DNA of 64,000 nucleotides from RH-AL1 sp965198485. Its GTDB lineage: Bacteria; Pseudomonadota; Alphaproteobacteria; Rhizobiales; Beijerinckiaceae. Position 1 is the first letter of the stretch. Every line of letters begins with the position of its first letter. Location of the stretch: positions 1,240,001 to 1,304,000 of the forward strand of contig CBDAPQ010000005.1 in NCBI GenBank assembly GCA_965198485.1, written 5' to 3'. This document shows, one piece after another, positions 1-10,917 of this stretch. A program made the translations under genes and the position numbers. The notes below the pieces were generated by a model. It was not told where the DNA came from. It saw only the letters and a program-made list of their open reading frames with translations, and did not search any database.

Positions 1-261
1 GACGATCGGCGTTTTCCCGGCGGCGCCGGGAAGGGATCGTATGCGACGGGTCGCCGACACCCCGCCCAGCAAGGGCATATGCACGTCCATGAAGATGATG
101 TCGTAGCATCCGGCCGCGGCGGCATCGACGGCCGCAGCTCCATCGGTCACGATGTCCACGAGATAGCCATCAGCTTCCAGCATCGCGCGCGCCATCGCAC
201 CGGTGATGGCCATGTCTTCTGCGATCAGAACGCGCCTCGGAGGGGTCTGCTCCGATGTCAC
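1..261 (-). CDS. Response regulator receiver (REC) protein, C-terminus cut by window edge
   Basis: This is a CheY-like phosphoacceptor domain, read from a GTG start and running off the left edge of the window. Visible landmarks are the acidic pair E15-D16 after a VLIA strand, the phosphoacceptor D59 in the strand IIFMD followed by VHMP, and a TDG turn near residue 40. An AAGGA ribosome binding site lies 8 bases before the GTG, which fixes the start. The gene begins 13 bases after the EAL-REC-PilZ gene ends, on the same strand, so the two are probably cotranscribed and share a signalling pathway. Because the 3' end is missing, I cannot tell whether this is a stand-alone receiver or carries an output domain. 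Confidence 0.85.
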   Translation of the reverse strand, partial: MTSEQTPPRRVLIAEDMAITGAMARAMLEADGYLVDIVTDGAAAVDAAAAGCYDIIFMDVHMPLLGGVSATRRIRSLPGAAGKTPIV

Positions 262-274
262 TCGAGGGTCCTTG

Positions 275-2602
275 TCACTCAATGTATTCGACTCCCAAGT
301 TCAGGCCCGTCTGCCATTTGAGCCGCACCTTTCTGGCTTCGCCGCTTCCGCCGATCTCCAGGATGAATTCCGGACTGACGACCATGACGGCGTGCAAGCG
401 CAGGCCAGCCCCTCCGGTGCTCATGTTTTTCACGGTGCAATCGACGACCGATGCCTTGCCCATCGTCAGGATGCGTCCGAGCCTGAACACCTTGTGGCGT
501 GGCTCGCGTCGACGATCGGAAGTCCGGAGGCCGAAGGCGTCAGGGTTCGCTGCTACGCGATGCGTTAGAGTCTGCCCCGAACCCATGGTTGGCGTCCGGA
601 CCAAATCCTCCGCGATCTGGTAGTTCGTTGGGGCCCGAGCGTTATCGAGCACGTCCAAGGCGTTGTCGACGAGCGTCTCCGCAGAGGCGGTCTCTACGGC
701 GCACGACGCGATCCCCACGCGCGCGTTCAGCACGAGCGTCGCCGCGCTCGTTTGAAGCTGGAATGAAAGCTGCCGCACGATGCGGGTACAGAAGCCGACG
801 AGGTCTTCATCCAAGGATCTCAGATCCACGACCACCATGAACGTGCCATCGGTATGTCGTCCGCAGATATCGTTCTGTCCGCTGCAGAGCCGAAGCCGTT
901 CACCGAAGGCGCGCAAGGCCTGATTGGCGACATCGAAGCCGAAACGTTCGATCACGTTATGCCACTCGAGCATCTGGATCGCCGCGATAACGAAGTTCGC
1001 CGCGACCGCAGGTGCGAGCCCTGCCACCTGCGCTATGCGTTCTTCGAGACGCCATCGGCTGGGCAAGCCGGTGACGCAGTCGATGTTGAAAGCGGCGACA
1101 AGCTTCCGATGCTCCACGGCGAGCTGCCGTTTTCCCCGGTCGGCGTGCACGATGCGCGTCACGGCGGCGACCAAGGCGTCCGGCTTCAGCTTCGCCTTCG
1201 GGAGGTAGTCCTGTATCCCAAGGCGCATCGCCTTGATCACGGTACTCTGACGTTCGTCACTGGTGAGTATCAGGACTGGCGGAAGATCCGGGAACCGCAT
1301 CAGCAAGCGCTCGCGGACGGCGAAGCCGCTATCGCCGTTCAAATTGTAGTCGAGAACGATGCAATCGATTTTCTCGTTCTCAAGTAGGGTGTTCAGATCG
1401 TCGCCGTCCGAACCTTCGTGCACCACGAAAAGATCGTCCTTGGACATCATCGCAACAACGTAACTGCGGTAGATCGGATCGTCGTCGATGATCACGACGC
1501 TGAGGCGATCGCGTACGCTGGATCGGACCGGGCGGTCGAGTTTCTTGGCGACATCCAGTGAGCGGGCATCGGCTGCCGCGTGGATCGAGGCTACGGACGA
1601 AGAGTCACGAGTGCCGTCGTCGACACAGGCGCTTGCAAGACTGGCCTCTGGCCCAAGGCTTCGAGGATCGGCCGGCGTTCCGCGCCCGCTTGCGTTTCTC
1701 ACATGGCTCGCGAAGGATGCCAGAAGGGACGTCGCCGAGCCATGGATGGTGTGGCCCGTGCCCCGAGCCTTCAGCCAGGTGTCGACCTCGCTCGCGGGCA
1801 TCGGCTTGGCGATGGCGTAACCTTGGGCGTACTCCACGCCGAGGACTCGAAGGGCTTGCCGTATGTCGTCGGTTTCGGCCCCTTCCACGATCAGGCGCTT
1901 CTTCAGCCCTCGCGCGAGCGAAAGAAGGCTTGCGATATATTGCAGATCCTCGGGCCGTTTCGTCAGACCTCGGGCGAAAGTCTGATCGAGCTTCATGATG
2001 TCGATAGGGAGATCGCGAAGCCTCATCAGTGAAGAAAAACCGCTTCCGACGTCATCGAGGGCGATGCCGATCCCGAGAGCTTTGATCTTTGGAAGCAGAT
2101 CTTGAAGGACGGCGAGATCGGACGCCTGTTCGCTCTCCAGGATCTCCAACACGAGGCCCTTCCCGACATAGTGCTGATTATGCAAGGTGTCAGCGAGACT
2201 TCTGAGGAAGCCGTGCGTTTCGAGCAGGCTCGTCTCCACGTTCACCGAAACGTAGACCGGATCCCTGCGAACGCTGTTGAGGAGCGCATTCGCCTCCCTC
2301 AGCATCGTCTGGAAAAGGCCCATCCGGTCCTGCCGATCCAAGAGCGGCAGGAAGGCATCTGGGGCGAGAAGCACGCCGTCCCGCCGCAGGCGCGCGAGAG
2401 CCTCGAAACCGACGATCTCGTCCGTCGCTAGGTTCTCGATCGGTTGGAAGAGCGCCTGCAGCTCCGCTTCGTCCCAAGACGATCCAGGTCGTGGCTCGAC
2501 TGTATACGCCAGCATTTGCGCGCCCATCGAAGTCGTCATCTTGGCCACCTGCGCTTTCGTAGGAGACCAGGACCCCGCCAACCATTGATGACCCTGACTC
2601 AC
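275..2602 (-). CDS. EAL - REC - degenerate GGDEF - PilZ c-di-GMP signalling protein
   Basis: A 775-residue cytoplasmic protein combining four signalling domains. Residues about 46-283 are an EAL phosphodiesterase domain with catalytic residues visible: E67 in EAL, N121, E153, D183-D184, K204, E240 and Q260. It therefore probably hydrolyses cyclic di-GMP. Residues about 367-488 are a receiver domain with phosphoacceptor D418. Residues about 507-660 have a GGDEF fold, but the signature is HTDGTF (583-588), so diguanylate cyclase activity is unlikely. The C-terminus (about 697-775) is a PilZ domain with RRREPR and a D/N-x-S-x-x-G-like motif near 725-731, which normally binds cyclic di-GMP. The GTG start has a weak ribosome site. 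An ATG at residue 22 (position 2539) behind AGGTGG is an alternative start. It faces the hybrid kinase at 2885, a plausible partner. Confidence 0.9.
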   Translation of the reverse strand: MSQGHQWLAGSWSPTKAQVAKMTTSMGAQMLAYTVEPRPGSSWDEAELQALFQPIENLATDEIVGFEALARLRRDGVLLAPDAFLPLLDRQDRMGLFQTMLREANALLNSVRRDPVYVSVNVETSLLETHGFLRSLADTLHNQHYVGKGLVLEILESEQASDLAVLQDLLPKIKALGIGIALDDVGSGFSSLMRLRDLPIDIMKLDQTFARGLTKRPEDLQYIASLLSLARGLKKRLIVEGAETDDIRQALRVLGVEYAQGYAIAKPMPASEVDTWLKARGTGHTIHGSATSLLASFASHVRNASGRGTPADPRSLGPEASLASACVDDGTRDSSSVASIHAAADARSLDVAKKLDRPVRSSVRDRLSVVIIDDDPIYRSYVVAMMSKDDLFVVHEGSDGDDLNTLLENEKIDCIVLDYNLNGDSGFAVRERLLMRFPDLPPVLILTSDERQSTVIKAMRLGIQDYLPKAKLKPDALVAAVTRIVHADRGKRQLAVEHRKLVAAFNIDCVTGLPSRWRLEERIAQVAGLAPAVAANFVIAAIQMLEWHNVIERFGFDVANQALRAFGERLRLCSGQNDICGRHTDGTFMVVVDLRSLDEDLVGFCTRIVRQLSFQLQTSAATLVLNARVGIASCAVETASAETLVDNALDVLDNARAPTNYQIAEDLVRTPTMGSGQTLTHRVAANPDAFGLRTSDRRREPRHKVFRLGRILTMGKASVVDCTVKNMSTGGAGLRLHAVMVVSPEFILEIGGSGEARKVRLKWQTGLNLGVEYIE

Positions 2603-2884
2603 TAAGGATTAGTGAGCAAAAACGGTCCTTGTTCTTGAAATCGTTGGATAACGTAACGGAAGCTACAGTCGAAAACGCTGACGTAACGTCATCACTGTTG
2701 GTCGTGGCGGTTCGTTTGCCATGATATTCGCTTGGCTTTAAGTCGGTCTTAGGCGCCCCGACGCAATTGTCCCTCCGCGCGTCACGCGCGTGAGATGATA
2801 GGACAAGCGATCATTCGAGCGGTAATCGACTCCGAGGATCGGGTTCGAGGCCCACTGCCGGCATCGAGTGATGGGAGGCAAACT

Positions 2885-4999
<2,115 letters not shown>

Positions 5000-5429
5000 C
5001 GGTTCGTGTCGCCGCCGCCTCTGGTGTGAATGAAAGCAGCCGCGTGCAGCCGACCTTGCAGGCGTCCGCCTCGGATCGGCGGCATGCCGGACGGCTGCGA
5101 TGCGGCCGCCTCCCTTAAGCGAGCTTTTTCACCTTGCGAAGGCTGGCGTTGTCGGCACCGATGCCGTTGGTGCATCCGCCAACATCGCGGGGCGCCGGAG
5201 GTCACCGATGACTCGGATTCGACAGTAGCCTTCTTTGGCCATCCATACGAGGCGACGACGATAGCCAATCAGTCTTGCCTGCGCGAAGGCGACAAGAGGC
5301 AACGTGTTCGCGTGCCGGTACAGGCCTGAATGGTTTCCGGCCAGCGCATCATCACCTCAATCACTCACGTGGATCGCAAATCCATGACATCGTCGCGTCT
5401 TGCGAGAAGACACGATCGTCTGGTCTGCT
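5000..5429. other. Gene-poor gap between the hybrid kinase and tRNA-Ser
   Basis: I see no convincing gene here. On the minus strand, a frame ending at the TGA at 5129-5131 stays open back to about 5310. It has codon use resembling real genes and a segment reading LIGYRRRLVWMAKEGYCRI, preceded by AFAQA, which looks like a signal peptidase site. It has no proper start or ribosome binding site and I do not recognise it. It may be a small secreted protein or a remnant. Confidence 0.3.
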
Positions 5430-5519
5430 TGGCGGAGAGGGAGGGATTCGAACCCCCGATGGGCTTGCACCCATGCCGCATTTCGAGTGCGGTGCATTCG
5501 ACCACTCTGCCACCTCTCC
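5430..5519 (-). tRNA. tRNA-Ser (anticodon CGA)
   Basis: The minus strand folds into a complete class II tRNA. The acceptor stem is GGAGAGG pairing with CCTCTCC, the discriminator is G, and the CCA end is encoded in the DNA (5430-5432). The anticodon stem CCGCA/TGCGG encloses the loop CTCGAAA, giving anticodon CGA, which reads the serine codon UCG. A long variable arm (ATGGG...CCCAT) is present, as expected for tRNA-Ser. The T arm contains GGTTCGAATCC. UCG is a common serine codon in this GC-rich genome. Confidence 0.97.
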
Positions 5520-5756
5520 GGAGGGACGCGGAGCGGCAGGCCGCTCCGACGCGTGGTCGAGGGCACGTAGCACGGGGCCACGGCTCGGACAAGCGCCAGA
5601 CAGGTCTCGAAAATTGACTTCGCGGCCGCCTTCGCCCATAAGCCCGCCGATGTTCGAGCGGCGCCACCGCGCGCCGCCAGCGACCTGCGATCAAGATTTG
5701 CGTGGACCGAGGCTTCCCGCCGCGCGTGGCGGCCATCCGCGTTGGAGAGACCACTC

Positions 5757-5891
5757 GTGAAACGGACCTATCAGCCCTCGAAGATCGTCCGCAAGCGGCG
5801 CCACGGCTTTCGCGCCCGAATGGCGACCGTCGGCGGCCGCAAGGTCATCGCTGCCCGTCGTGCGCGCGGGCGCAAGCGGCTGTCGGCCTGA
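5757..5891 (+). CDS. rpmH: 50S ribosomal protein L34
   Basis: A 44-residue, very basic protein starting MKRTYQPSKIVRKRRHGFR, the signature of bacterial L34, and continuing through GGRKVIAARRARGRKRLSA. The usual length is 44-46 residues. The start codon is GTG, with GGAGAG 8 bases upstream. It is the first gene of the classic rpmH-rnpA-yidC cluster and lies 59 bases before rnpA. L34 binds 23S rRNA in the large subunit. No DnaA boxes were seen next to it, so this copy of the cluster does not obviously mark a replication origin. Confidence 0.98.
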   Translation: MKRTYQPSKIVRKRRHGFRARMATVGGRKVIAARRARGRKRLSA

Positions 5892-5950
5892 CCGAGACGC
5901 TTCCGGCGCCGATCGGCGCCGGCAAAGGTGCGAGCCTGAGAGGGTGCGCG

Positions 5951-6460
5951 ATGCGGGCTCATGACGATGGCAGCTGTCGGCCAACGGCAGCCCCGCGGCT
6001 GAAGCGTCGCGCCGAGTTCCTTCGCGTCGGCCAAGGTCGGCGCTGGCACGGCACCGCGATGACCGTCCAAAGCGAGGCGCGTGCCGACGGCGGCGCGAAC
6101 GAGGACGTGCCGGACCAAGCTCCACGCTTCGGCTTCACCCTCACCAAGAAGGTCGGAAACGCCGTCGTGCGCAATCGCGCGCGCCGGCGCCTGCGCGAGG
6201 CGGTGCGGTTGGCGCCGCCGGACCTTCCAGCGAAGCCCGGTCATGATTACGTGATCGTTGGTCGCCTCGAGGCGACGAGGCTGCCGTTCGAGGCGCTCTG
6301 TCGCGAACTCGCCCGCGGTCTTGTCGCTGTCCACGAGCGCGGTCAGCGACGCGACAAGCCCCGGCCGCAACCTGGTGAGGACGTCGTGCGCGCCACGAAA
6401 GCTGGACGCGCCGCAACATCTGGGCGCCCTTCGCCCGAGAGGATCAGGCCCAAGCCATGA
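5951..6460 (+). CDS. rnpA: Ribonuclease P protein component
   Basis: A 169-residue basic protein, the cofactor of the RNase P ribozyme that trims the 5' ends of tRNA precursors. The conserved core FGFTLTKKVGNAVVRNRARR contains the RNR motif that contacts the RNA, followed by RRRLREAVR and a HDYVIVGR strand. The frame is open upstream and overlaps rpmH. I chose the ATG at 5951 because GAGAGGG precedes it and the protein then starts just before the family core (LKRRAEFLRV). An inserted acidic, Ala- and Gly-rich loop near residues 40-55 makes it longer than the usual 110-130 residues, and the tail is also extended. The stop overlaps the yidC start as ATGA, indicating cotranscription. Confidence 0.95.
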   Translation: MRAHDDGSCRPTAAPRLKRRAEFLRVGQGRRWHGTAMTVQSEARADGGANEDVPDQAPRFGFTLTKKVGNAVVRNRARRRLREAVRLAPPDLPAKPGHDYVIVGRLEATRLPFEALCRELARGLVAVHERGQRRDKPRPQPGEDVVRATKAGRAATSGRPSPERIRPKP

Positions 6461-8364
6461 AGCCCGAGACCAACAACTACATCTGGGCGATCGTGCTCTC
6501 GGTCATGGTGGTGTTCGGCTGGCAGGCGTTCTTCGCCAAGCCGCAGATCGACAAGCAGCGCCAAGTCCTGGCGCAACAGCGGGCTCACGGCGAGGATGCC
6601 GGGGCGACCGGAACGCCCGGCTCGCTGCCGCCGCAGACGGTGAACGCGCCGCCGCAGGGCGGCGTTGCCCCCGAGGGGCCGGCGGCGCGTCGCGCCCGGC
6701 GCGACGTGATCGCAGAGAGCCCGCGCGTGACGATCGACACGCCGGCGCTGCAGGGCTCGATCGCACTGACCGGCGCCCGGCTCGACGACCTCTCGCTCAA
6801 GGATTATCGCGAGACCCCCGACAAGAACAGCCCGTTGATCGTGCTGCTGTCGCCGCCCGGCGCTCCCGCCGCCTATTACGTCGAGTCCGGATTCGTGCCC
6901 CGCGGCAGCGACGCCCCGACGCCCACGGCAACGACCCAGTGGACGAAGAGCGAGGGGGACGAGCTGACGCCGACGACGCCGGTGACCCTCAAGTGGGATA
7001 ACGGCAAAGGTCTGGTGTTCACCCGCAAATACGCGGTCGACAAAGACTATATGTTCACCGTGACGCAAGGGGTTGCCAACAACGGCGCGGCGCCGGTTAC
7101 GCTCGCCGCCTATTCGCTGATCAAGCGTGAAGGTACGCCGCCGACCTCGGGCTATTCGGTGCTGCACGAGGGCTACATCGGCTACATCGGCGACGCCGAG
7201 AAGACGCAGACCTACACCGGCATCGAGAAGGAGCCCGCCGCGAGGTCCGACTTCGGCGGCGTTGGCGGCTGGATCGGCTTTACCGACAAGTATTGGGCGA
7301 CCGCGCTGATCCCCGATCAGACCCAGCGTTTTGATGCCGGCTTCTCCGAAAATACTGGCCGGAAAACCTATGAGACGACCACCGGCGACGCGGCCGTGAC
7401 CGTCCCGGCCGGCGGCCACGTCGATGTCGCGTCGCGCGTTTTCGCTGGCGCGAAGGTTTCGAAGCAGCTCGACCGCTACGAGGCCGACGGCGTCAAGAAG
7501 TTCAACCTGATGATCGATTGGGGCACCTATCTCTGGTGGCTGACCCAGCCGATGGCGGCACTGCTCGGCATCCTCAAGCACCTGCTCGGCAACATGGGCG
7601 TGGCGATCATCGCGCTCACCTTTCTGATCAAGCTGGTGTTCTTCCCGCTGGCCAACCGCTCCTACTTGTCGATGGCCAAGATGAAGCAGGCTCAGCCGCA
7701 GCTCGCCGCGTTGAAGGAGCGCTTCCCTGAAGACAAGGCGCGCCAGCAGCAGGAAATGATGAAGATCTACAAGGCAGAGAAGATCAATCCGGTCGCCGGT
7801 TGTCTGCCGATGCTGATCCAGATCCCGGTCTTTTTCGCGCTGTACAAGGTGCTGTTCGTCACCATCGAAATGCGCCAGGCCCCCTTCGCGCTGTGGATCA
7901 AGGATCTCTCGCAGCCGGACCCGACCAACATCTTCAACTTCTTCGGCCTGCTGCCCTTCAACCCGACGGGCTTGATGCTGCCCTCGCCGTTCGGCGGCAC
8001 CATCGCGATCGGGCACTATCTCGCGATCGGCATCCTGCCGCTCGTCATGGGCTTCTCGATGTTTCTTCAGATGAAGATGAACCCCGAGCCGACCGACCCC
8101 GTGCAGAAGACGATGTTCGCCTGGATGCCGGTGATCTTCACCTTCATGCTCGGCACCTTCCCCTGCGGCCTGGTGGTCTACTGGACCACCAACAACACTT
8201 TGACGATCCTCCAGCAGTCGTTGATCATGAAGCGCGCCGGCGTGAAAAACGAGCTGTTCGGCAACCTGCGTGGCATGTTCAAGCGCAAGGCGCCCGCCGC
8301 GGGCAAGCCTAAGAGGATCGCCGACAATCGGCCTGATAAGGAGAGCAAGGCGCCGGCGGAATGA
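6457..8364 (+). CDS. yidC: Membrane protein insertase YidC/Oxa1
   Basis: A 635-residue inner-membrane protein that inserts and folds membrane proteins, alone or with the SecYEG translocon. An N-terminal membrane helix (residues about 7-22) is followed by a proline- and alanine-rich linker and a large periplasmic beta domain (about 85-350), as in Gram-negative YidC. The insertase core (about 365-600) begins with LLGNMGVAIIALTFLIKLVFFPL and contains INPVAGCLPMLIQIPVFFALY and the final FPCGLVVYWTTNN helix. The C-terminal tail is rich in Lys and Arg and can bind ribosomes. It overlaps rnpA and engB by four bases each. Confidence 0.98.
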   Translation: MKPETNNYIWAIVLSVMVVFGWQAFFAKPQIDKQRQVLAQQRAHGEDAGATGTPGSLPPQTVNAPPQGGVAPEGPAARRARRDVIAESPRVTIDTPALQGSIALTGARLDDLSLKDYRETPDKNSPLIVLLSPPGAPAAYYVESGFVPRGSDAPTPTATTQWTKSEGDELTPTTPVTLKWDNGKGLVFTRKYAVDKDYMFTVTQGVANNGAAPVTLAAYSLIKREGTPPTSGYSVLHEGYIGYIGDAEKTQTYTGIEKEPAARSDFGGVGGWIGFTDKYWATALIPDQTQRFDAGFSENTGRKTYETTTGDAAVTVPAGGHVDVASRVFAGAKVSKQLDRYEADGVKKFNLMIDWGTYLWWLTQPMAALLGILKHLLGNMGVAIIALTFLIKLVFFPLANRSYLSMAKMKQAQPQLAALKERFPEDKARQQQEMMKIYKAEKINPVAGCLPMLIQIPVFFALYKVLFVTIEMRQAPFALWIKDLSQPDPTNIFNFFGLLPFNPTGLMLPSPFGGTIAIGHYLAIGILPLVMGFSMFLQMKMNPEPTDPVQKTMFAWMPVIFTFMLGTFPCGLVVYWTTNNTLTILQQSLIMKRAGVKNELFGNLRGMFKRKAPAAGKPKRIADNRPDKESKAPAE

Positions 8365-9044
8365 GCGAGGTCCTGTCGGCGCAGACCGACGCCGCTGCCG
8401 AGGCTGCGGAGCTCGCGGAGGTCGGCCGCAAGCTCTTCGCCGGCGAGTGCACCTTCATTTGGGCGGGTGCCAAGTCCGACGCGCTGCCGCCGCTGGGCCC
8501 GGCGGAGATCGCCTTCGCCGGGCGCTCCAACGTCGGCAAGTCGTCGCTGCTCAACGCGCTGACCGCGCGCAAGGCGCTGGCACGCACCTCGCACACGCCG
8601 GGCCGAACCCAGGAGCTGAACTTCTTCGCCATCGGCGCCGAGCCGGTGCGGCTGCGCGTCGTCGACATGCCGGGCTACGGCTACGCCGCCGTTTCCAAGG
8701 AGAAGATCTCGAACTGGACGGGCGTGATGCACGATTACCTGCGCGGGCGCCCGACGCTGGCGAGGGTGTTCGTGCTGGTCGACGGACGCCACGGGCTCAA
8801 GACGCTCGACCGCGAGATGTTCGAGATCCTCGACAAGGCGGCGGTGTCCTACCAGGTCGTGCTGACGAAGAAGGACGAGGTGAAGCTGTCCGCGCGCGAC
8901 GCCGTGGTCCAGGCGACGCTGGCCGAGCTGCGCCGGCGCGTCGCCGCCTATCCCGAGCTGCTGTTCACTTCATCCGAGACCGGCGAAGGCATCGCCGACT
9001 TGCGCGCCGCCGTGGCCCTGCTGCTGCGCCAGCGCGGGACCTGA
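8361..9044 (+). CDS. engB: Ribosome biogenesis GTPase EngB (YihA/YsxC)
   Basis: A 227-residue TrmE-Era-EngA-EngB class GTPase needed for assembly of the 50S subunit. G1 is GRSNVGKS (54-61), G2 includes TPGRTQ (79-84), G3 is DMPG (102-105) in DMPGYGYA, G4 is TKKDE and G5 lies in FTSSETGEG. The first 25 residues are an Ala/Glu-rich extension common in alphaproteobacterial EngB. The start overlaps the yidC stop as ATGA, so it belongs to the rpmH-rnpA-yidC-engB transcript. In many relatives argB follows engB; here it does not. Confidence 0.97.
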   Translation: MSEVLSAQTDAAAEAAELAEVGRKLFAGECTFIWAGAKSDALPPLGPAEIAFAGRSNVGKSSLLNALTARKALARTSHTPGRTQELNFFAIGAEPVRLRVVDMPGYGYAAVSKEKISNWTGVMHDYLRGRPTLARVFVLVDGRHGLKTLDREMFEILDKAAVSYQVVLTKKDEVKLSARDAVVQATLAELRRRVAAYPELLFTSSETGEGIADLRAAVALLLRQRGT

Positions 9045-9076
9045 AGGCAATCCCGCGAAGCGGGAAAAGTCTTCAG
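9041..9076. repeat. Nested inverted repeat after engB (REP-like)
   Basis: CTGAAG at 9041 pairs with CTTCAG at 9071-9076. Inside it TCCCGC-GAA-GCGGGA forms a second stem (9051-9065). It overlaps the engB stop codon. No T run follows on the plus strand, so it is not a typical intrinsic terminator. It resembles the CGC-GAA-GCG palindrome cores at 50210 and nearby intergenic sites. Confidence 0.55.
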
Positions 9077-9083
9077 CACGCGG

Positions 9084-9220
9084 TCAACGATCGGCGTCGG
9101 CCCAGGCGCCGCCGGAATGTTCCCAGTCCTTGAAGTCCTCGTGCAGAGTCGAAGTCGGCGTCTTCGGGCTTGATGAGCAGCTTGCCCGGCCGGCGGCGGC
9201 ACGATCGTCTCGATGTGTAT
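9084..9220 (-). pseudogene. Possible decayed 3' end of an unidentified gene
   Basis: The 330-base gap between engB and the YbdK gene has no intact gene. On the minus strand, two frames read like protein: KLLIKPEDADFDS in one, and TLHEDFKDWEHSGGAWADAD followed by a stop (9084-9086) in another. They would join across a frameshift near 9150. I do not recognise the family, and the rest of the gene is missing. Confidence 0.25.
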
Positions 9221-9374
9221 CGATTGGGCAGCGGGTCTCCGTCTCGTAGGACTGGTAGCCTTCTACCGGGGCCGGCGCAGTCTCTCTCTCTCGATCTCCA
9301 AGGCGTTGGTGACGTTGGACCTCCTGCGAGGCGCGGGACGGCTCTTGCATGAGGCGCTTGCGGAGGACACGCGG

Positions 9375-10490
9375 ATGGCGGACGATTGGAGCTTCGGGAT
9401 CGAGGAGGAATACTTTCTCGCCGATGCGGAGACGGGATGCGCCCCGATCGAGCAGGCGGCGGAACGCTTCCACGAGGAGGCAGCCGAAAAGGTCGAGACG
9501 GCCTCCCACGAGCTGCTGAAGAGCCAGGTGGAGGTGCAGAGCGAGCCCGGCATCAGCCTCGACAAGGCGCACGTCGCCCTCGTCGACATGCGAAGCCGCC
9601 TCAAGGCCATCGCCGCCGATCAAGGGATGAAACTCTTCGCCGCCGGCAGCCATCCGCTTGCCGAGGAGCGCCACCAGAGCACCACGGAGGAGGACCGCTA
9701 CCGCAAGCTCGCGCGAGAGTTCGGCATTATCGGCTCGCGCTCGATGGTGTGCGCCATGCACGTCCACGTGTGCGTGCCCGAGCCCGACAAGCGCATCGAC
9801 CTCATGAACCGCGTCCTGCCGTTCTTGCCGCTGCTCTACGCGCTCTCGACAGGCTCGCCGTTTTGGCAGGGCCGCGACACGCGCCTCAAGGGGTTCCGGC
9901 TCGCCGCCTTCTCGGAATGGCCTCGCATGGGCCTGCCCGAAATCTTCGCCGACGACGCGCAGTACGATGCCTTTGTCGAGCGGCTGGTGAAGGCCGAAGC
10001 CATTACCGATGCCAGCTTTGTCTGGTGGCTGATCCGGCCTTCGACCAAGTACCCGACCCTGGAGATGCGCGTCTGCGACAGCTGCACGCGCGTCGATGAC
10101 GCCGTTGCCATCGCCGCTCTTTATCGCTGCCTGCTCCACGCGGTGTGGCGCCGGCCCGAGCTCAACGTGGGCTTCGGGCCGGTCGAGCACGGCGTCTGTG
10201 CCGAGAACGTATGGCAGGCGCAGCAGGGCGGCATCGCCGCACGCTTCGTCGATGCCGCCACAGGCCAGCGCGTGCCGGTGCGCGATCTGCTGGAGGCCGC
10301 ACTCGACCTCTGCGCGGAGGATGCGGTGGCGCTCGACTGCGTCGGCTGGGTCGCGCGCACCCGCGACATCCTGGAGCGCGGCTCCTCGGCCGATCAACAG
10401 CTCGCAACCTACAGGCAGGCCGGCGGGGATGGAGCCGGCGCACTCCGCCACGTGATCGAGATGCTGTCTTCTCAGACCGCCTCGGCGTGA
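9375..10490 (+). CDS. YbdK-type carboxylate-amine ligase (glutamate-cysteine ligase family 2)
   Basis: A 371-residue member of the GCS2 ATP-grasp-like family, whose E. coli member YbdK has weak glutamate-cysteine ligase activity; the physiological substrate is usually unknown. Family landmarks are the N-terminal FGIEEEYFL, the HPLAEERHQ region, SMVCAMHVHVCVPEP, SGSPFW-like ALSTGSPFWQGRDT, and the WWLIRPSTKYPTLEMRVCDSC segment. The frame is open from 9213, but I placed the start at 9375. GGAGG lies 8 bases before it, and family members begin MxxWSFGIEEEY. It follows a 330-base gap after engB and precedes a small secreted protein. Confidence 0.9.
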   Translation: MADDWSFGIEEEYFLADAETGCAPIEQAAERFHEEAAEKVETASHELLKSQVEVQSEPGISLDKAHVALVDMRSRLKAIAADQGMKLFAAGSHPLAEERHQSTTEEDRYRKLAREFGIIGSRSMVCAMHVHVCVPEPDKRIDLMNRVLPFLPLLYALSTGSPFWQGRDTRLKGFRLAAFSEWPRMGLPEIFADDAQYDAFVERLVKAEAITDASFVWWLIRPSTKYPTLEMRVCDSCTRVDDAVAIAALYRCLLHAVWRRPELNVGFGPVEHGVCAENVWQAQQGGIAARFVDAATGQRVPVRDLLEAALDLCAEDAVALDCVGWVARTRDILERGSSADQQLATYRQAGGDGAGALRHVIEMLSSQTASA

Positions 10491-10559
10491 AAACGCGTGA
10501 AGCCGAATGGCGCGGCAACCCGGCCGGCGGCATGGTGTTGCGGGAAGAAGGAGACGCCG

Positions 10560-10913
10560 ATGTCAAGAATTCTGATCTCGCTCGCCGCGCTGGCGGCCCT
10601 GACCGTGAGCGTCCATGCTCAAGCCCCCGCCAGCCCGCCCGCGACGGCCGACGCGCCTTCTGCCGAGGCGAAGCCCGCGCAAGCCACGGCCGCGCCGTCC
10701 AAGACGGATGCGGCTTCTCCCGCCAGCGCTTCGCAGGGGGCCGCCGCCACCTCTGGCAGCCCGCCGTCGAATGCGGCGGCCCAAGCCAAGCCTGCCGGCG
10801 GCGACACCGCCACCGAGTGGACCTACAAGACGAAGGACGGCCAGATGTACCAGCCGCCCGAGCATCGCCCGGCCTCGCCGGCGATGGAAGCGAAGACCTA
10901 CGGGCGGACCTGA
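10560..10913 (+). CDS. Small secreted Ala/Pro-rich protein, function unknown
   Basis: A 117-residue protein with a clear signal peptide, MSRILISLAALAALTVSVHA, then a low-complexity Ala/Pro/Ser/Lys region (residues about 22-88) and a more structured end with WTYKTKDGQMYQPPEHRP. AAGGAG lies 6 bases before the ATG. The frame is open from 10497, but that would bury the signal peptide. It is exported and probably periplasmic. I do not recognise the family. It is 70 bases downstream of the YbdK gene and may be cotranscribed. Confidence 0.65.
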   Translation: MSRILISLAALAALTVSVHAQAPASPPATADAPSAEAKPAQATAAPSKTDAASPASASQGAAATSGSPPSNAAAQAKPAGGDTATEWTYKTKDGQMYQPPEHRPASPAMEAKTYGRT

Positions 10914-10917
10914 GGTC

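Noticed and set aside
5520..5756. Replication origin near rpmH
   Set aside because: No DnaA boxes, no AT-rich unwinding region and no dnaA gene adjacent.
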